In this document: positions 41,685 to 49,685 of the stretch, piece after piece
Numbering within the stretch: position 1 is the stretch's first letter
How the letters are laid out: every line of letters begins with the position of its first letter
Assembly: GCF_025566885.1 (NCBI RefSeq)
Contig: NZ_JAOQJQ010000005.1
Location: forward strand, 62,001-126,000
Source: Brotonthovivens ammoniilytica
Lineage (GTDB): Bacteria > Bacillota > Clostridia > Lachnospirales > Lachnospiraceae
Reading direction: 5' to 3'
DNA: 64,000 nucleotides
Made by a program: the position numbers and the translations under genes
The notes under the pieces: model-generated
Databases searched by the model: none
What the model was told of the DNA's origin: nothing
The model's input: the letters and a program-made list of their open reading frames with translations, nothing else

Positions 41685-42620
41685 ATGACAAATTTTCAGA
41701 TTGAATGTTTTTTAAATGTTGCAAAATATCTGAACTTTACAGAAGCTGCCAACCATCTTTTTATTGCGCAGTCTTCTCTGAGCCGAAATATCTCCAATCT
41801 GGAATCAGAGCTTGGAATCAAATTGTTCAGCAGAACAAAAAAATATGTACGTCTGACCCCCGGCGGCGCCGTTTTGTACCAGGAGTTTTCCCGGTTGATG
41901 GAGCTGGCAAAAGCCGCGGTTTTAAAAGCCCACAAAGCCGGCCTTGGCCAGGAAGGCGAAATCCGCCTGGGGGTTATTGAGACCCAGCGCTCCGAAAACT
42001 TCCTTCCGGCAGCGTTAAATGCACTTCGGGACAAGCATCCGAATATTAATTTTCATCTGCTGAGAGGAAACTTTAAGGAGCTTCGAAAAGCCCTTATGAA
42101 CGACCAGATTGATATTGCCCTGACTATGGATTTCGACCTTTTAGAATATCCCAAGGAACAGACTGTTTATCAGCAGTTTTTCCAGTCACAGCCAAAATGT
42201 GTTATCTCAAAATCCCATCCCCTGTCTCATAAGGATGAGATTCATCTAGAAGAACTGAAAACGGAACCTATGATTGCAATCTCCCCGGAGATTTCCCAGG
42301 GAGCTTACAATAATATTATCAATCTGTGCGAAGTCTATGGCTTTACACCAGTAAGTATTTCGTATTCAAATTCCATTCAGGATACTCTGCTTATGGTGGA
42401 ATCCGGCCTTGGATTTTCTGTTTTGGATGAAAACTGTATTTCTTCCGCCAACGAAGCCATCTGCTCTATTCCGGTCCACCGCAGTGACCCTCTTATGCTA
42501 GTTGCTGTCTGGAAAAAAGAAAACTTTAACCCGGTGATTCCTCTGTTTGTGAATCTTTTGATTTCAGAAGAAGAGTCAGAGCCTTTTGAGCTTTCAGCCC
42601 CGCCCCCTTCTAGCCTATAA
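41685..42620 (+). CDS. LysR-family transcriptional regulator (divergent)
   Basis: A 311-residue regulator with the LysR helix-turn-helix at 1-60 (CFLNVAKYLNFTEAANHLFIAQSSLSRNISNLESELGIKLFSRT) and effector domain from about 92. Strong GGAGGAAACG before ATG. It is divergent from the aldolase-lysR pair, a classic arrangement for regulation of the divergent operon. Its last 11 bases overlap the convergent subtilase gene. Confidence 0.9.
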   Translation: MTNFQIECFLNVAKYLNFTEAANHLFIAQSSLSRNISNLESELGIKLFSRTKKYVRLTPGGAVLYQEFSRLMELAKAAVLKAHKAGLGQEGEIRLGVIETQRSENFLPAALNALRDKHPNINFHLLRGNFKELRKALMNDQIDIALTMDFDLLEYPKEQTVYQQFFQSQPKCVISKSHPLSHKDEIHLEELKTEPMIAISPEISQGAYNNIINLCEVYGFTPVSISYSNSIQDTLLMVESGLGFSVLDENCISSANEAICSIPVHRSDPLMLVAVWKKENFNPVIPLFVNLLISEEESEPFELSAPPPSSL

Positions 42621-44316
42621 TCCCCCAGCCCAGCTCCGGATTCGGATAGTCAGTCCGAACTTCCAGAGGGCGGGCCATCTTATGCAGAAATGCCTTTAGC
42701 TTTTCCCCATACAGATAAGGATCTTTTCCTTCTATAATTCCCTCTTCCATCATCAGAGCAGCCAGACCACTGACGTAAGGCGCAGCCATAGAAGTCCCGC
42801 TTCTTACCGCATAACCGCCTCCCGGCGCTGTAGATACGATTTCCACCCCGGGGGCCGCCACATCCGGTTTTACCTGCTGATTGTTTCTTGTAAATCCCCG
42901 TCCGGAAAAGTCTGCAAGCTTCCGGTATCTGGCATCATATGCACCTACAGAAATTACTTTTGAGGATGTGGAAGGAATGGTCAGCGTTGTATTCTCTGTG
43001 GGATATAAAAATCCGCTCCCCTCACTTAGGACCGTCTGTCCAGGCAGCCACATATTATAAGTTCCATGCACAATTCTTTTTGGCACCAGAGTGATGGTCC
43101 AGATTCCCGGATCAATATAGGCATCTGCAGGTATTAAATCAATAAAGATCTCCTGGCTAATATGATAAGGTGACGGCAGTCCATAATAAATCAGAATTTC
43201 CGTTCTTCCCATTGTCATTCTTTGTATCCCAAGCTCGGGTATAATATTTCCAAGCTGATTTCCGGAAGGATGGGTAAGAATAATGTCAAATTCATCAACA
43301 AATGATTTCCAGATCTGAATACTGAATCCCGTCTCATAATCTCCTGCCGAGAAGGGGATTTCTTCCCGTCTTCCCTGACGTACAGCTCCAGATGTATGGA
43401 TTCTTGACGCTCCCTCATTTCCGGTTCCGGTCACAATAACAGATTTCCAGTAATCAGAAATCAAATCCATATAGGTCTCAAGCAGCGCCGCACCATCGTG
43501 TCCTCCGTAATTATTTCCAAAACTGATATTTACCGCTACAGGCATCCGGTATTCAAATGCCTTATATAAAACATAGTTTACCGCCGACATCAGTTCTGTT
43601 GTTCTGGGAAATGAGTTTTCTCTTTGAGTTCCAAGTTTTACCACAATCAGAGAACTTTCCGGAGCCACCCCGGTATATTTTCCGTCAGAGGCTCTGCCGT
43701 TGCCTGCTGCAATTCCCGCTACATGAGTGCCGTGTCCTGATAGATCTCTGCTTGGAATCATCTCATAACGCGCTCCTTCATCAGGCATCTTAAGGGCCTC
43801 ATTGATTTCCCGGCTGGTATAAACTTTACCTAAAGTCTGATCCCAGAGCTCCAAAATTCTAGTTGTTCCATCTGCATTGCGAAAATCCGGATGTGCATAA
43901 TCAATTCCGGAATCAATCACCGCTACAATCACACCTCTACCGGTATATCCCCGGTAAACACTTTTTTGAGCACTTCTCTCCCCGGAGGAAAACTCTGTAT
44001 CCAGAATATGAACATCCTCCTTTGCAAAAAACATATTTTTAGGTTTTTCCATATAAAGAATCTGCACTTCACTGGCAACGGCTTCTACCTGATTTTCCGG
44101 AATAATCATAATTGCATAAGAATTTAAAAGTTCCAATATGCCAACCTGGGGAAACTTCTCTCTAATACCTGACAAATCCCCCGTATGTTTTACAATTACT
44201 TCCCACTTTTTTTCTTCATCCAGAAATCCAACATCCAATATCATGGATTTCTCACGTTCTTCCTGGGTTACTCCCATGGCCAGGTTTAAAAGATTTTCAA
44301 TTTTTTCATTTTCCAT
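42610..44316 (-). CDS. S8-family serine protease, Csp-like subtilase
   Basis: A subtilase of about 568 residues. Numbering from a TTG three codons upstream: prodomain-like region 1-95, catalytic Asp138 in VAVIDSGIDYAHPDF, His198 in SGHGTHVAGIAAG, Ser512 in RSGTSMAAPYVSG. About 325-450 is a beta-rich insertion between His and Ser. There is no signal peptide. Prodomain, no export signal and the insertion match clostridial Csp-type spore germination proteases, but the catalytic triad is intact, unlike CspA/CspC pseudoproteases. Whether the organism sporulates is not shown here. The start is ATG at 44316 or TTG at 44325; neither has a good ribosome binding site, and a strong hairpin ends just upstream. 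Confidence 0.8.
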   Translation of the reverse strand: MENEKIENLLNLAMGVTQEEREKSMILDVGFLDEEKKWEVIVKHTGDLSGIREKFPQVGILELLNSYAIMIIPENQVEAVASEVQILYMEKPKNMFFAKEDVHILDTEFSSGERSAQKSVYRGYTGRGVIVAVIDSGIDYAHPDFRNADGTTRILELWDQTLGKVYTSREINEALKMPDEGARYEMIPSRDLSGHGTHVAGIAAGNGRASDGKYTGVAPESSLIVVKLGTQRENSFPRTTELMSAVNYVLYKAFEYRMPVAVNISFGNNYGGHDGAALLETYMDLISDYWKSVIVTGTGNEGASRIHTSGAVRQGRREEIPFSAGDYETGFSIQIWKSFVDEFDIILTHPSGNQLGNIIPELGIQRMTMGRTEILIYYGLPSPYHISQEIFIDLIPADAYIDPGIWTITLVPKRIVHGTYNMWLPGQTVLSEGSGFLYPTENTTLTIPSTSSKVISVGAYDARYRKLADFSGRGFTRNNQQVKPDVAAPGVEIVSTAPGGGYAVRSGTSMAAPYVSGLAALMMEEGIIEGKDPYLYGEKLKAFLHKMARPLEVRTDYPNPELGWGIIG

Positions 44317-44328
44317 AGAAATCAAAAA

Positions 44329-44360
44329 GCACTTTTCTGATATTTTATGCAGAAAAGTGC
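44329..44360 (-). promoter_or_regulatory. Hairpin abutting the start of the subtilase gene
   Basis: Perfect 11-bp inverted repeat GCACTTTTCTG / CAGAAAAGTGC with a 10-base loop, followed on the minus strand by TTTTTGATTTCT and then the ATG. It is shaped like an intrinsic terminator (for the upstream glyoxalase gene) but lies within the leader of the subtilase, so it may be an attenuator or translation control element. Confidence 0.6.
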
Positions 44361-44373
44361 CTGATATTCTAAA

Positions 44374-44403
44374 CCTCTGGACTGTTTCATTCTAAACCAG
44401 AGG
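44374..44403. repeat. Second inverted repeat upstream of the subtilase
   Basis: CCTCTGG / CCAGAGG with a 16-base loop, and a direct repeat GGTTTAGAAT on the minus strand. It lies 14 bases from the hairpin at 44329-44360. Confidence 0.5.
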
Positions 44404-44430
44404 ATATGTTCTGATTAGAAAGCCGCCGCC

Positions 44431-44802
44431 TTACTTTTTTGGGGGAAGAATTTCCAGCCAGTATCCGTCAGGATCTTCTATAAAATAAATTCCCATTTCT
44501 TTGTTTTCAAAACAGATACATCCCATCTTCTCATGGAGTGCATGGGCAGCCTCAAAGTCATCTGTTTCAAATGCTAAATGAAACTCACAATCTCCCAGGT
44601 TGTAAGGACGGTCCATATCCCGCATCCAGGTCAGCTCCAGTTCAAAATCTGAACTGTCACTGGTGAGATATACAATAATAAAGGATCCGTCACTGCTTTC
44701 CTTTCTTCTTGTTTCGGTTAATCCTAAAGCCTCTCCATAAAAATCTATAGATTTCTTCAGATCGTAAACATTATAATTTTCATGTATCATCTTAAATTTC
44801 AT
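44431..44802 (-). CDS. gloA: VOC-family glyoxalase I (lactoylglutathione lyase-like)
   Basis: A 123-residue one-domain-pair VOC metalloenzyme that likely converts methylglyoxal hemithioacetal. It shows ligand-like positions at the strand starts (MIHENYNVYDLKKSIDFYGEALGL; ELELTWMRD; CEFHLAFETDDFEAAHALH; MGIYFIEDPDGYWLEILPP with the final Glu). Strong AAGGAGG before ATG. Other VOC functions cannot be excluded since Firmicutes often lack glutathione. Confidence 0.82.
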   Translation of the reverse strand: MKFKMIHENYNVYDLKKSIDFYGEALGLTETRRKESSDGSFIIVYLTSDSSDFELELTWMRDMDRPYNLGDCEFHLAFETDDFEAAHALHEKMGCICFENKEMGIYFIEDPDGYWLEILPPKK

Positions 44803-44838
44803 CGCAAATCCTCCTTGCCAAAATCAAAATACACACAT

Positions 44839-45546
44839 TTAAACCACAAACTGCTGGCCCTTCTTACAGATACGCCGTACGGCTGATATATAAGCGCAGT
44901 CCCTGCGCTCTTCCAGATACGAATCAATAATACTGTAATCTTTCCAGAAATGCATGGGAAATACAGTTTTTGGCTGAAATGCTTTCAAATATGCATCCAT
45001 ACCGTCAAATGCATACTGCCCCTGGCGGGGATCCAGCGGAAGAAAAGCCGCATCTGGCTGCCTTCCTTTCAGTTTTTCAATCTCACCCAAAAACCTTCTT
45101 CTCATTTCCTGATTATATGTATCACTTTCATCCGGCCACAGCCACAGGTTCAGGTCTCCGGCATGATAAATTTTTCTCTCTTCCGCCTCAATCCAGAAAG
45201 CGGCTCCCTCATCGGTAGATATCAGTGTTTCCACCTGTATAACAGAATCATCCGATAATGTAATCTCATACTGGGAATCCAAAGCCGCCTCCGTTACGAA
45301 AGCATCCCCTGGCATATCATCCCGGTAAGAAATATCCTCAGACAATACATAGCGGACTTTCGGATACTGCTCCCACAGCGCCCATATTTTTTTATTGTAA
45401 TGATCGTGATGGGCATGACTGGCAAACACCACAAGTTCCTTTTCTTTGGAAAGCTCTGGAAGCTTCCCGGTAAAATAGTCAAATAAAAGATACGTATTTT
45501 TAAGTTCCACAAGAAAACCACTGTGCCCTAAATATGTTACAATCAT
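44839..45546 (-). CDS. Metallo-beta-lactamase-fold hydrolase
   Basis: A 235-residue MBL-fold protein with the zinc motif SHAHHDHYNK (about 43-52), a later HAGDLN (about 129-134) and PMHFW. It resembles the UlaG-like/YycJ-type hydrolases, but the substrate is unknown. The start follows AAGGAAG. It is separated from gloA by 36 bp and from moaB by 26 bp, all on the minus strand, and may form one unit. Confidence 0.82.
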   Translation of the reverse strand: MIVTYLGHSGFLVELKNTYLLFDYFTGKLPELSKEKELVVFASHAHHDHYNKKIWALWEQYPKVRYVLSEDISYRDDMPGDAFVTEAALDSQYEITLSDDSVIQVETLISTDEGAAFWIEAEERKIYHAGDLNLWLWPDESDTYNQEMRRRFLGEIEKLKGRQPDAAFLPLDPRQGQYAFDGMDAYLKAFQPKTVFPMHFWKDYSIIDSYLEERRDCAYISAVRRICKKGQQFVV

Positions 45547-45572
45547 AAATTACTTCCTTACCTTTAGCAGAA

Positions 45573-46061
45573 CTATTCTTTTCTGGCGCATTCGCTGTCA
45601 AGTCCTTTTAAAATTTCCAGACCGTGTTTCAATGAAGGCAGAATATACTCAAGAGCTTCTCTGACTGCTTTCGGACTCCCTGGAAGATTCACAATCAAAG
45701 TTTCTCCCCGGATACCTGCCATGGCTCTAGAAAGCATTGCCCTGGGCGTAATAGAAAGCGAGTAAAATAAAATGGCGTCTGTAATCCCTCTGGCCTCCCG
45801 CTCAATTACCATCTTTGTAGCCTCAGGGGTCACATCCCTGACAGAAAACCCGGTGCCTCCTGTAGTCAGCACCAGATCTGCCCCATGATCGCACAGATCC
45901 TTCATTTCATCTGCCAGCATCTGCTTTTCATCCGGCAGTACTACTTTACGCATAATCTCATATCCTGCTTCTGTAAGCAGATCGGCAATCACCTGACCGC
46001 TGACATCCTCTCGTTCACCTGCATATCCTTTATCACTGGATGTAATAATTGCTGCTTTCAT
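45573..46061 (-). CDS. MogA/MoaB-family molybdenum cofactor protein
   Basis: Adenylates molybdopterin or prepares it for metal insertion. The 162-residue protein has ITSSDKGYAGEREDVSGQVI (5-24), LTTGGTGFSVRDVTPEAT (about 70-87), and NLPGSPKAVREAL (about 125-137), the MoCF_biosynth fold. ATG at 46061 lies eight bases past the upstream phosphoesterase stop. Other cofactor genes are not in the window, so the pathway is only hinted at. Confidence 0.9.
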   Translation of the reverse strand: MKAAIITSSDKGYAGEREDVSGQVIADLLTEAGYEIMRKVVLPDEKQMLADEMKDLCDHGADLVLTTGGTGFSVRDVTPEATKMVIEREARGITDAILFYSLSITPRAMLSRAMAGIRGETLIVNLPGSPKAVREALEYILPSLKHGLEILKGLDSECARKE

Positions 46062-46068
46062 CTCTCCT

Positions 46069-46914
46069 CTAATTCCTTTCTTTTTCCTGCTCAATAATCA
46101 CAATTTCTTTTGGATTTCCAAACCGGGGGACCCCGGCCGTATTGGCCAGTCCTCCGCTAATTATAAGCTTCTTATCATACATGCCATAACAATACTCCGG
46201 AAAAAAACCCTGTCCGGGAGCCAGAATCCCGCATGTTCCAATTCTCCACTGTCCTCCGTGTACATGTCCGGACAAAACCAGATCAAACTGGTCCAGACCG
46301 GTTCCCCGGATAAATTTTTTATAATATTCCGGATGGTGGCAGAGCAGAATTTTCGTTCCCTTTTTTTGCCCAAAGCGTTTCAGCCAATCCAGATCATACC
46401 TGGTGGAAAGTCCTCCAATGAGAACCCTCCCGGAGTCCGTTATAAATTCTATATCCTCATTGTCCAGCAGAATAATATGATTTTCCTTAAATTTTCTGTA
46501 ATCTTCCGGTAAAAAATACCACTCATGATTCCCAACACTGTAACATACAGGAGCAATTTTTGCAGCCTGAATCAAAAATTTAAGTCCCGCTCCTCTCTGC
46601 TGCTGCTCTCCCCAAAATTTCCGGCCCACTGCCGTTACCGTCTTTATTATCTTATACATCGCCCGGTGTCTGCTGGTAACTTCCTGCCAGCGCTCCATCT
46701 CCGCTGAAGTAATGATACCGTTCTCTTCATCGCACCGTTCCATAAAATCTCCGGCCGCCGCAATCAAATCCGGTTTTTCCTTCCTCAACAGCTCTAATGC
46801 TTCCTGTCCGGACCTATCATGGAGATCGGTCACAAGAGCAATTTTTTGCGGCATCCCCCCACCGGAATTTATCTTGTATCTGGTTACTATGGTATTTCCT
46901 TTTTTCTGACTCAT
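46069..46914 (-). CDS. Metallophosphoesterase (YkuE/YaeI-like, soluble)
   Basis: A 281-residue calcineurin-type phosphoesterase. Metal motifs in order: VTDLHD (about 28-33), AAAGDFME, VGNHEW (about 137-142), LLCHHPEY (about 200-207), LSGHVHGGQWRIG (about 224-236). It lacks the membrane anchor of YkuE. AAAGGATCT precedes ATG. Substrate unknown. It precedes moaB with 7 bp spacing. Confidence 0.88.
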   Translation of the reverse strand: MSQKKGNTIVTRYKINSGGGMPQKIALVTDLHDRSGQEALELLRKEKPDLIAAAGDFMERCDEENGIITSAEMERWQEVTSRHRAMYKIIKTVTAVGRKFWGEQQQRGAGLKFLIQAAKIAPVCYSVGNHEWYFLPEDYRKFKENHIILLDNEDIEFITDSGRVLIGGLSTRYDLDWLKRFGQKKGTKILLCHHPEYYKKFIRGTGLDQFDLVLSGHVHGGQWRIGTCGILAPGQGFFPEYCYGMYDKKLIISGGLANTAGVPRFGNPKEIVIIEQEKERN

Positions 46915-47102
46915 AGATCCATCCTTTTTTATCTGCCCTTTTATTATACATAATTCTTCCCCCTCGTAAACAGTTCAGACAAGAAAAACTGTTTTGTAAA
47001 TTTCGTTTTTCCAGTATGTGAAAGGTATCGTGAATTATTTTAATTCTATAATGCAATTTTCTTTGAAATATTTTATACTGATAAGCAGAAATAATAAAAT
47101 AG

Positions 47103-47118
47103 ATACCCCCACAGGTAT
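47103..47118 (+). promoter_or_regulatory. CsoR-type operator upstream of csoR
   Basis: ATACCCCCACAGGTAT, a GC-centred imperfect palindrome of the CsoR operator type, 17 bases before the csoR ATG. It matches the two boxes in front of the ATPase gene and indicates autoregulation. Confidence 0.7.
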
Positions 47119-47134
47119 TTTAGGAGGTGACAGT

Positions 47135-47410
47135 ATGAAACAATGTATGGATTCCGCCAATCTTCACAGAAGATTGAGAAAAATTATCGGCCAGGTACAG
47201 GCCATAGACCGTATGATTGATGAAGATGTTCCCTGTGAAGATATTCTTTCTCAAATCAACGCTGCAAAATCTGCCCTTCACAAATCAGGACAGGTGGTAC
47301 TCGAAGGGCATATCAGACATTGTGTCCGGGATGGTATTGAACACGGTGACGCAGATAAAACAATTGCCAGCTTTACAAAAGCAGTGGAACGCTTTGCAAA
47401 TATGAATTAG
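47135..47410 (+). CDS. csoR: CsoR-family copper-sensing repressor
   Basis: A 91-residue four-helix DUF156 repressor. The Cu(I) ligand set C-H-C is present: Cys34 (VPCEDIL), His59 and Cys63 (EGHIRHCV, H-x3-C), as in CsoR rather than the nickel/cobalt sensor RcnR or the formaldehyde sensor FrmR. The start at 47135 has TAGGAGGTGACAGT upstream; a 39-residue longer frame contains the operator and was rejected. It is followed by a terminator and then the ATPase gene, which carries matching operators. Confidence 0.9.
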   Translation: MKQCMDSANLHRRLRKIIGQVQAIDRMIDEDVPCEDILSQINAAKSALHKSGQVVLEGHIRHCVRDGIEHGDADKTIASFTKAVERFANMN

Positions 47411-47419
47411 TACTCTAAG

Positions 47420-47450
47420 CCAGTCTTTTACAGACTGGTTTTTCTTTTTC
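47420..47450 (+). terminator. Terminator of csoR
   Basis: CCAGTC-TTTTACA-GACTGG followed by TTTTTCTTTTTC, ten bases after the csoR stop. Confidence 0.85.
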
Positions 47451-47451
47451 C

Positions 47452-47503
47452 TTGACTTATTATACCCCCATGGGTATTATATATCTATACCCCTATAGGT
47501 ATA
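47452..47503 (+). promoter_or_regulatory. Promoter of the metal ATPase with two CsoR-type operators
   Basis: TTGACT (47452-47457), 17 bases, TATTAT (47475-47480). The palindrome ATACCCCCATGGGTAT (47462-47477) fills the spacer, and TATACCCCTATAGGTATA (47486-47503) covers the expected start site. Both match the box before csoR, so repressor binding would block the polymerase directly. Confidence 0.85.
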
Positions 47504-47519
47504 AAAGGAGGAATTTTCT

Positions 47520-49451
47520 ATGGACCTATTAAAAAAAGTACTAAGCCTTGGAGGCGTCAAAAAAGATATTGCCTTTCTGGCTGTTTCCGGCGCAGCCTTG
47601 CTTGCAAGTATTTTCCGCTTCAGACCCCTGGGCCTTGATCCCGCATGGATCGCTATTCTCCTCTGCGGGATTCCCATTATTTTAGAAGCGGTGATCGGGC
47701 TTGTTACAGAGTTCGATATAAAGGCTGACGTCCTTGTCTCTATTGCACTGGCCGCCTCTATCATAATCCGGGAAGACTTCGCCGCAGGTGAAGTTGCCTT
47801 CATCATGCAGTTAGGAGCATTATTGGAAGATATGACAGTTGCCAGAGCAAAAGCCGGCATTGAAAAATTAGTGCATCTAACCCCCCGGACTGCCCGGAAA
47901 ATAACCGATACCACAGAAACCGTTATTCCCGCCCAACAGGTAAATATAGGTGATATTCTGCGGGTTCTTCCCGGAGAAACTGTGCCGGTTGACGGCATCA
48001 TCCTCTCCGGCCATACCTCTATTAATCAGTCAGTCATGACCGGCGAATCCCTTCCGGTTGATAAGGAAGCCGGCGATCCGGTATCCAGCGGCACGGTTAA
48101 TCAATTTGGCTCCTTTGATATGAAAGCCCTTAAAGTCGGAGAAGACAGCTCCATTCAAAGGATGATACGTCTTGTTCAGTCCGCAGACGCCGGAAAGGCA
48201 AAAATTGTAGGAATTGCCGATCGGTGGGCTACCTGGATCGTTGTTATTGCTTTAGCCGCCGCCGCACTCACATGGCTGATCAGCGGGGAGATGATACGGG
48301 CCGTTACCATACTTGTTGTTTTCTGCCCCTGTGCAATGGTGCTTGCCACACCTACTGCGATTATGGCAGCCATCGGAAATGCAACCAGACATGGTTTTTT
48401 AGTTCGTGTAGGAGATGCTTTAGAACGGCTGGCCGCAGTTTCTGTACTCACCTTTGATAAAACAGGAACGCTGACCCATGGAACACCCAAGGTCATTTCC
48501 GTCCGCAGCATTAATAAAGACCAGACAAAACAGGAACTTTTCCGTCTGATCGCAGGGGCAGAATTACGTTCCGAGCATCCCTTAGGAAAAGCAGTTATTT
48601 CCTCCTGGCAGGAAACATACCGTACCCCGGTTCCCCAGCCGCAGACCTTTCAAATGATTCCGGGACGCGGAGTCCGCGCCACTGTAGAAGGCCATGAAAT
48701 TCTGGCAGGTAATACTGCCCTGCTGTCTGAACATAAGATCTGTCTTCCTGATACAGTTAAACTGCAGGCAGAAGGCTTTCTAAAAACAGGAAGCACCATT
48801 ATTTACTGTACCGTTGACCAGCACTTTTCCGGTTTTATCGCCCTGTCAGATACCCTCAGAAGCGATGCGGCCAATACCATTCATAACCTGCAGCAATCCG
48901 GCACCACCCCTGTACTGCTCACCGGTGACAATGAAAATGCCGCAGCTTATATCGCAGACCGGCTTGGAATTAAAAAAGTACATGCAAACTGTCTGCCCGA
49001 AACCAAACTGTCACAAATAAAAGAATATGAAGCTTCCGGGAAACAGGTATGTATGATAGGAGACGGAATCAACGATGCTCCCGCACTGAAAGCAGCCCAT
49101 GTAGGAATCGCAATGGGGGGAATCGGAAGCGATATCGCCGTGGATGCCGCCGATATAACATTAATCAACGATCAAATCTGCGAGCTTCCCCACCTGCTCT
49201 CTCTGTCTAGACGCATGATGACCACCATAAAATGTAACCTCACATTTTCCATGACCCTGAACTTTATCGCTATTATTCTGGCAGTCACAGGAATTTTAAA
49301 TCCGGTAATCGGTGCGCTGGTGCATAACGCAGGCTCCGTCATCGTAATCATAAACTCCGCACTGCTGTTGAATTGGAAGCAGAAAAACAATTACCAGCCA
49401 TCCCGGCCTGCACCAAAAACAGGCAGCGCCCTGCCACTATCAGAAAAGTAA
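47520..49451 (+). CDS. copA: CPC-type heavy-metal P1B ATPase (probable copper exporter)
   Basis: A 643-residue ATP-driven metal exporter. It lacks an N-terminal CxxC metal-binding domain and begins directly with the membrane helices. Signatures: actuator TGES (174-177), CPC (269-271) in VFCPCAMVLATPTA, phosphorylation site DKTGT (Asp313), SEHPLGKAV, and GDGINDAPAL. The C-terminal helix has HNAGSVIVIINSALLL. The CPC and ATPTA context and the CsoR operators favour copper; cadmium/zinc enzymes share CPC, and the HNAGS helix is closer to the CadA/CtpC side, so specificity is not certain. AAAGGAGG precedes the ATG. Confidence 0.85.
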   Translation: MDLLKKVLSLGGVKKDIAFLAVSGAALLASIFRFRPLGLDPAWIAILLCGIPIILEAVIGLVTEFDIKADVLVSIALAASIIIREDFAAGEVAFIMQLGALLEDMTVARAKAGIEKLVHLTPRTARKITDTTETVIPAQQVNIGDILRVLPGETVPVDGIILSGHTSINQSVMTGESLPVDKEAGDPVSSGTVNQFGSFDMKALKVGEDSSIQRMIRLVQSADAGKAKIVGIADRWATWIVVIALAAAALTWLISGEMIRAVTILVVFCPCAMVLATPTAIMAAIGNATRHGFLVRVGDALERLAAVSVLTFDKTGTLTHGTPKVISVRSINKDQTKQELFRLIAGAELRSEHPLGKAVISSWQETYRTPVPQPQTFQMIPGRGVRATVEGHEILAGNTALLSEHKICLPDTVKLQAEGFLKTGSTIIYCTVDQHFSGFIALSDTLRSDAANTIHNLQQSGTTPVLLTGDNENAAAYIADRLGIKKVHANCLPETKLSQIKEYEASGKQVCMIGDGINDAPALKAAHVGIAMGGIGSDIAVDAADITLINDQICELPHLLSLSRRMMTTIKCNLTFSMTLNFIAIILAVTGILNPVIGALVHNAGSVIVIINSALLLNWKQKNNYQPSRPAPKTGSALPLSEK

Positions 49452-49455
49452 TCAC

Positions 49456-49484
49456 TTGTAACATTGTACTAAACTATGTACAAT
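49456..49484 (+). promoter_or_regulatory. Promoter of the SDR gene with overlapping palindrome
   Basis: TTGTAA (49456-49461), 17 bases, TACAAT (49479-49484). The palindrome TTGTAC-TAAACTAT-GTACAA (49464-49483) covers the spacer and the -10 box and looks like an operator for a dimeric repressor. Confidence 0.7.
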
Positions 49485-49485
49485 A

Positions 49486-49547
49486 TACCATATCAGAAGA
49501 AAATCAAGCGACTGTGAAGCAGGCATTTGATTTTCTCTGATATGGTA
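49486..49547 (+). promoter_or_regulatory. Long hairpin at the 5' end of the SDR leader
   Basis: TACCATATCAGA (49486-49497) pairs with TCTGATATGGTA (49536-49547), and inside it GAAAATCAA pairs with TTGATTTTC, about 20 bp in all with one bulge. The loop contains the repeat AAGCGACTGTGAAGCAG. It starts at the expected transcription start. Confidence 0.65.
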
Positions 49548-49663
49548 GTGACAAAATCTTTTAGTGCCTCTGGCACGACAGATGCGAAGCAGATGGATTT
49601 TGGAGGATTTGCATTCGAAGAAAATCAAGCGACTGCGAAGCAGCAGGATCAAGCGACTGTGAA
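49496..49663 (+). repeat. Short direct repeats in the SDR leader
   Basis: A 27-base unit GAAGAAAATCAAGCGACTG... at 49496-49522 recurs with one change at 49617-49643. A partial third copy, ATCAAGCGACTGTGAA, is at 49648-49663, and GCGAAGCAG alone is at 49584-49592. Confidence 0.85.
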
Positions 49664-49685
49664 AAACGATCAGGAGGTATATTTT

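Noticed and set aside
47018..47134. 39-residue extension of CsoR
   Set aside because: It contains the operator and promoter region; AGGAGGTGACAGT directs the start at 47135.
49527..49685. N-terminal extension of the SDR enzyme (EENQATAKQ-like repeats)
   Set aside because: The extension is encoded by the leader direct repeats, has no ribosome binding site, and the ATG at 49686 has AGGAGG at ideal distance and begins the normal SDR fold.
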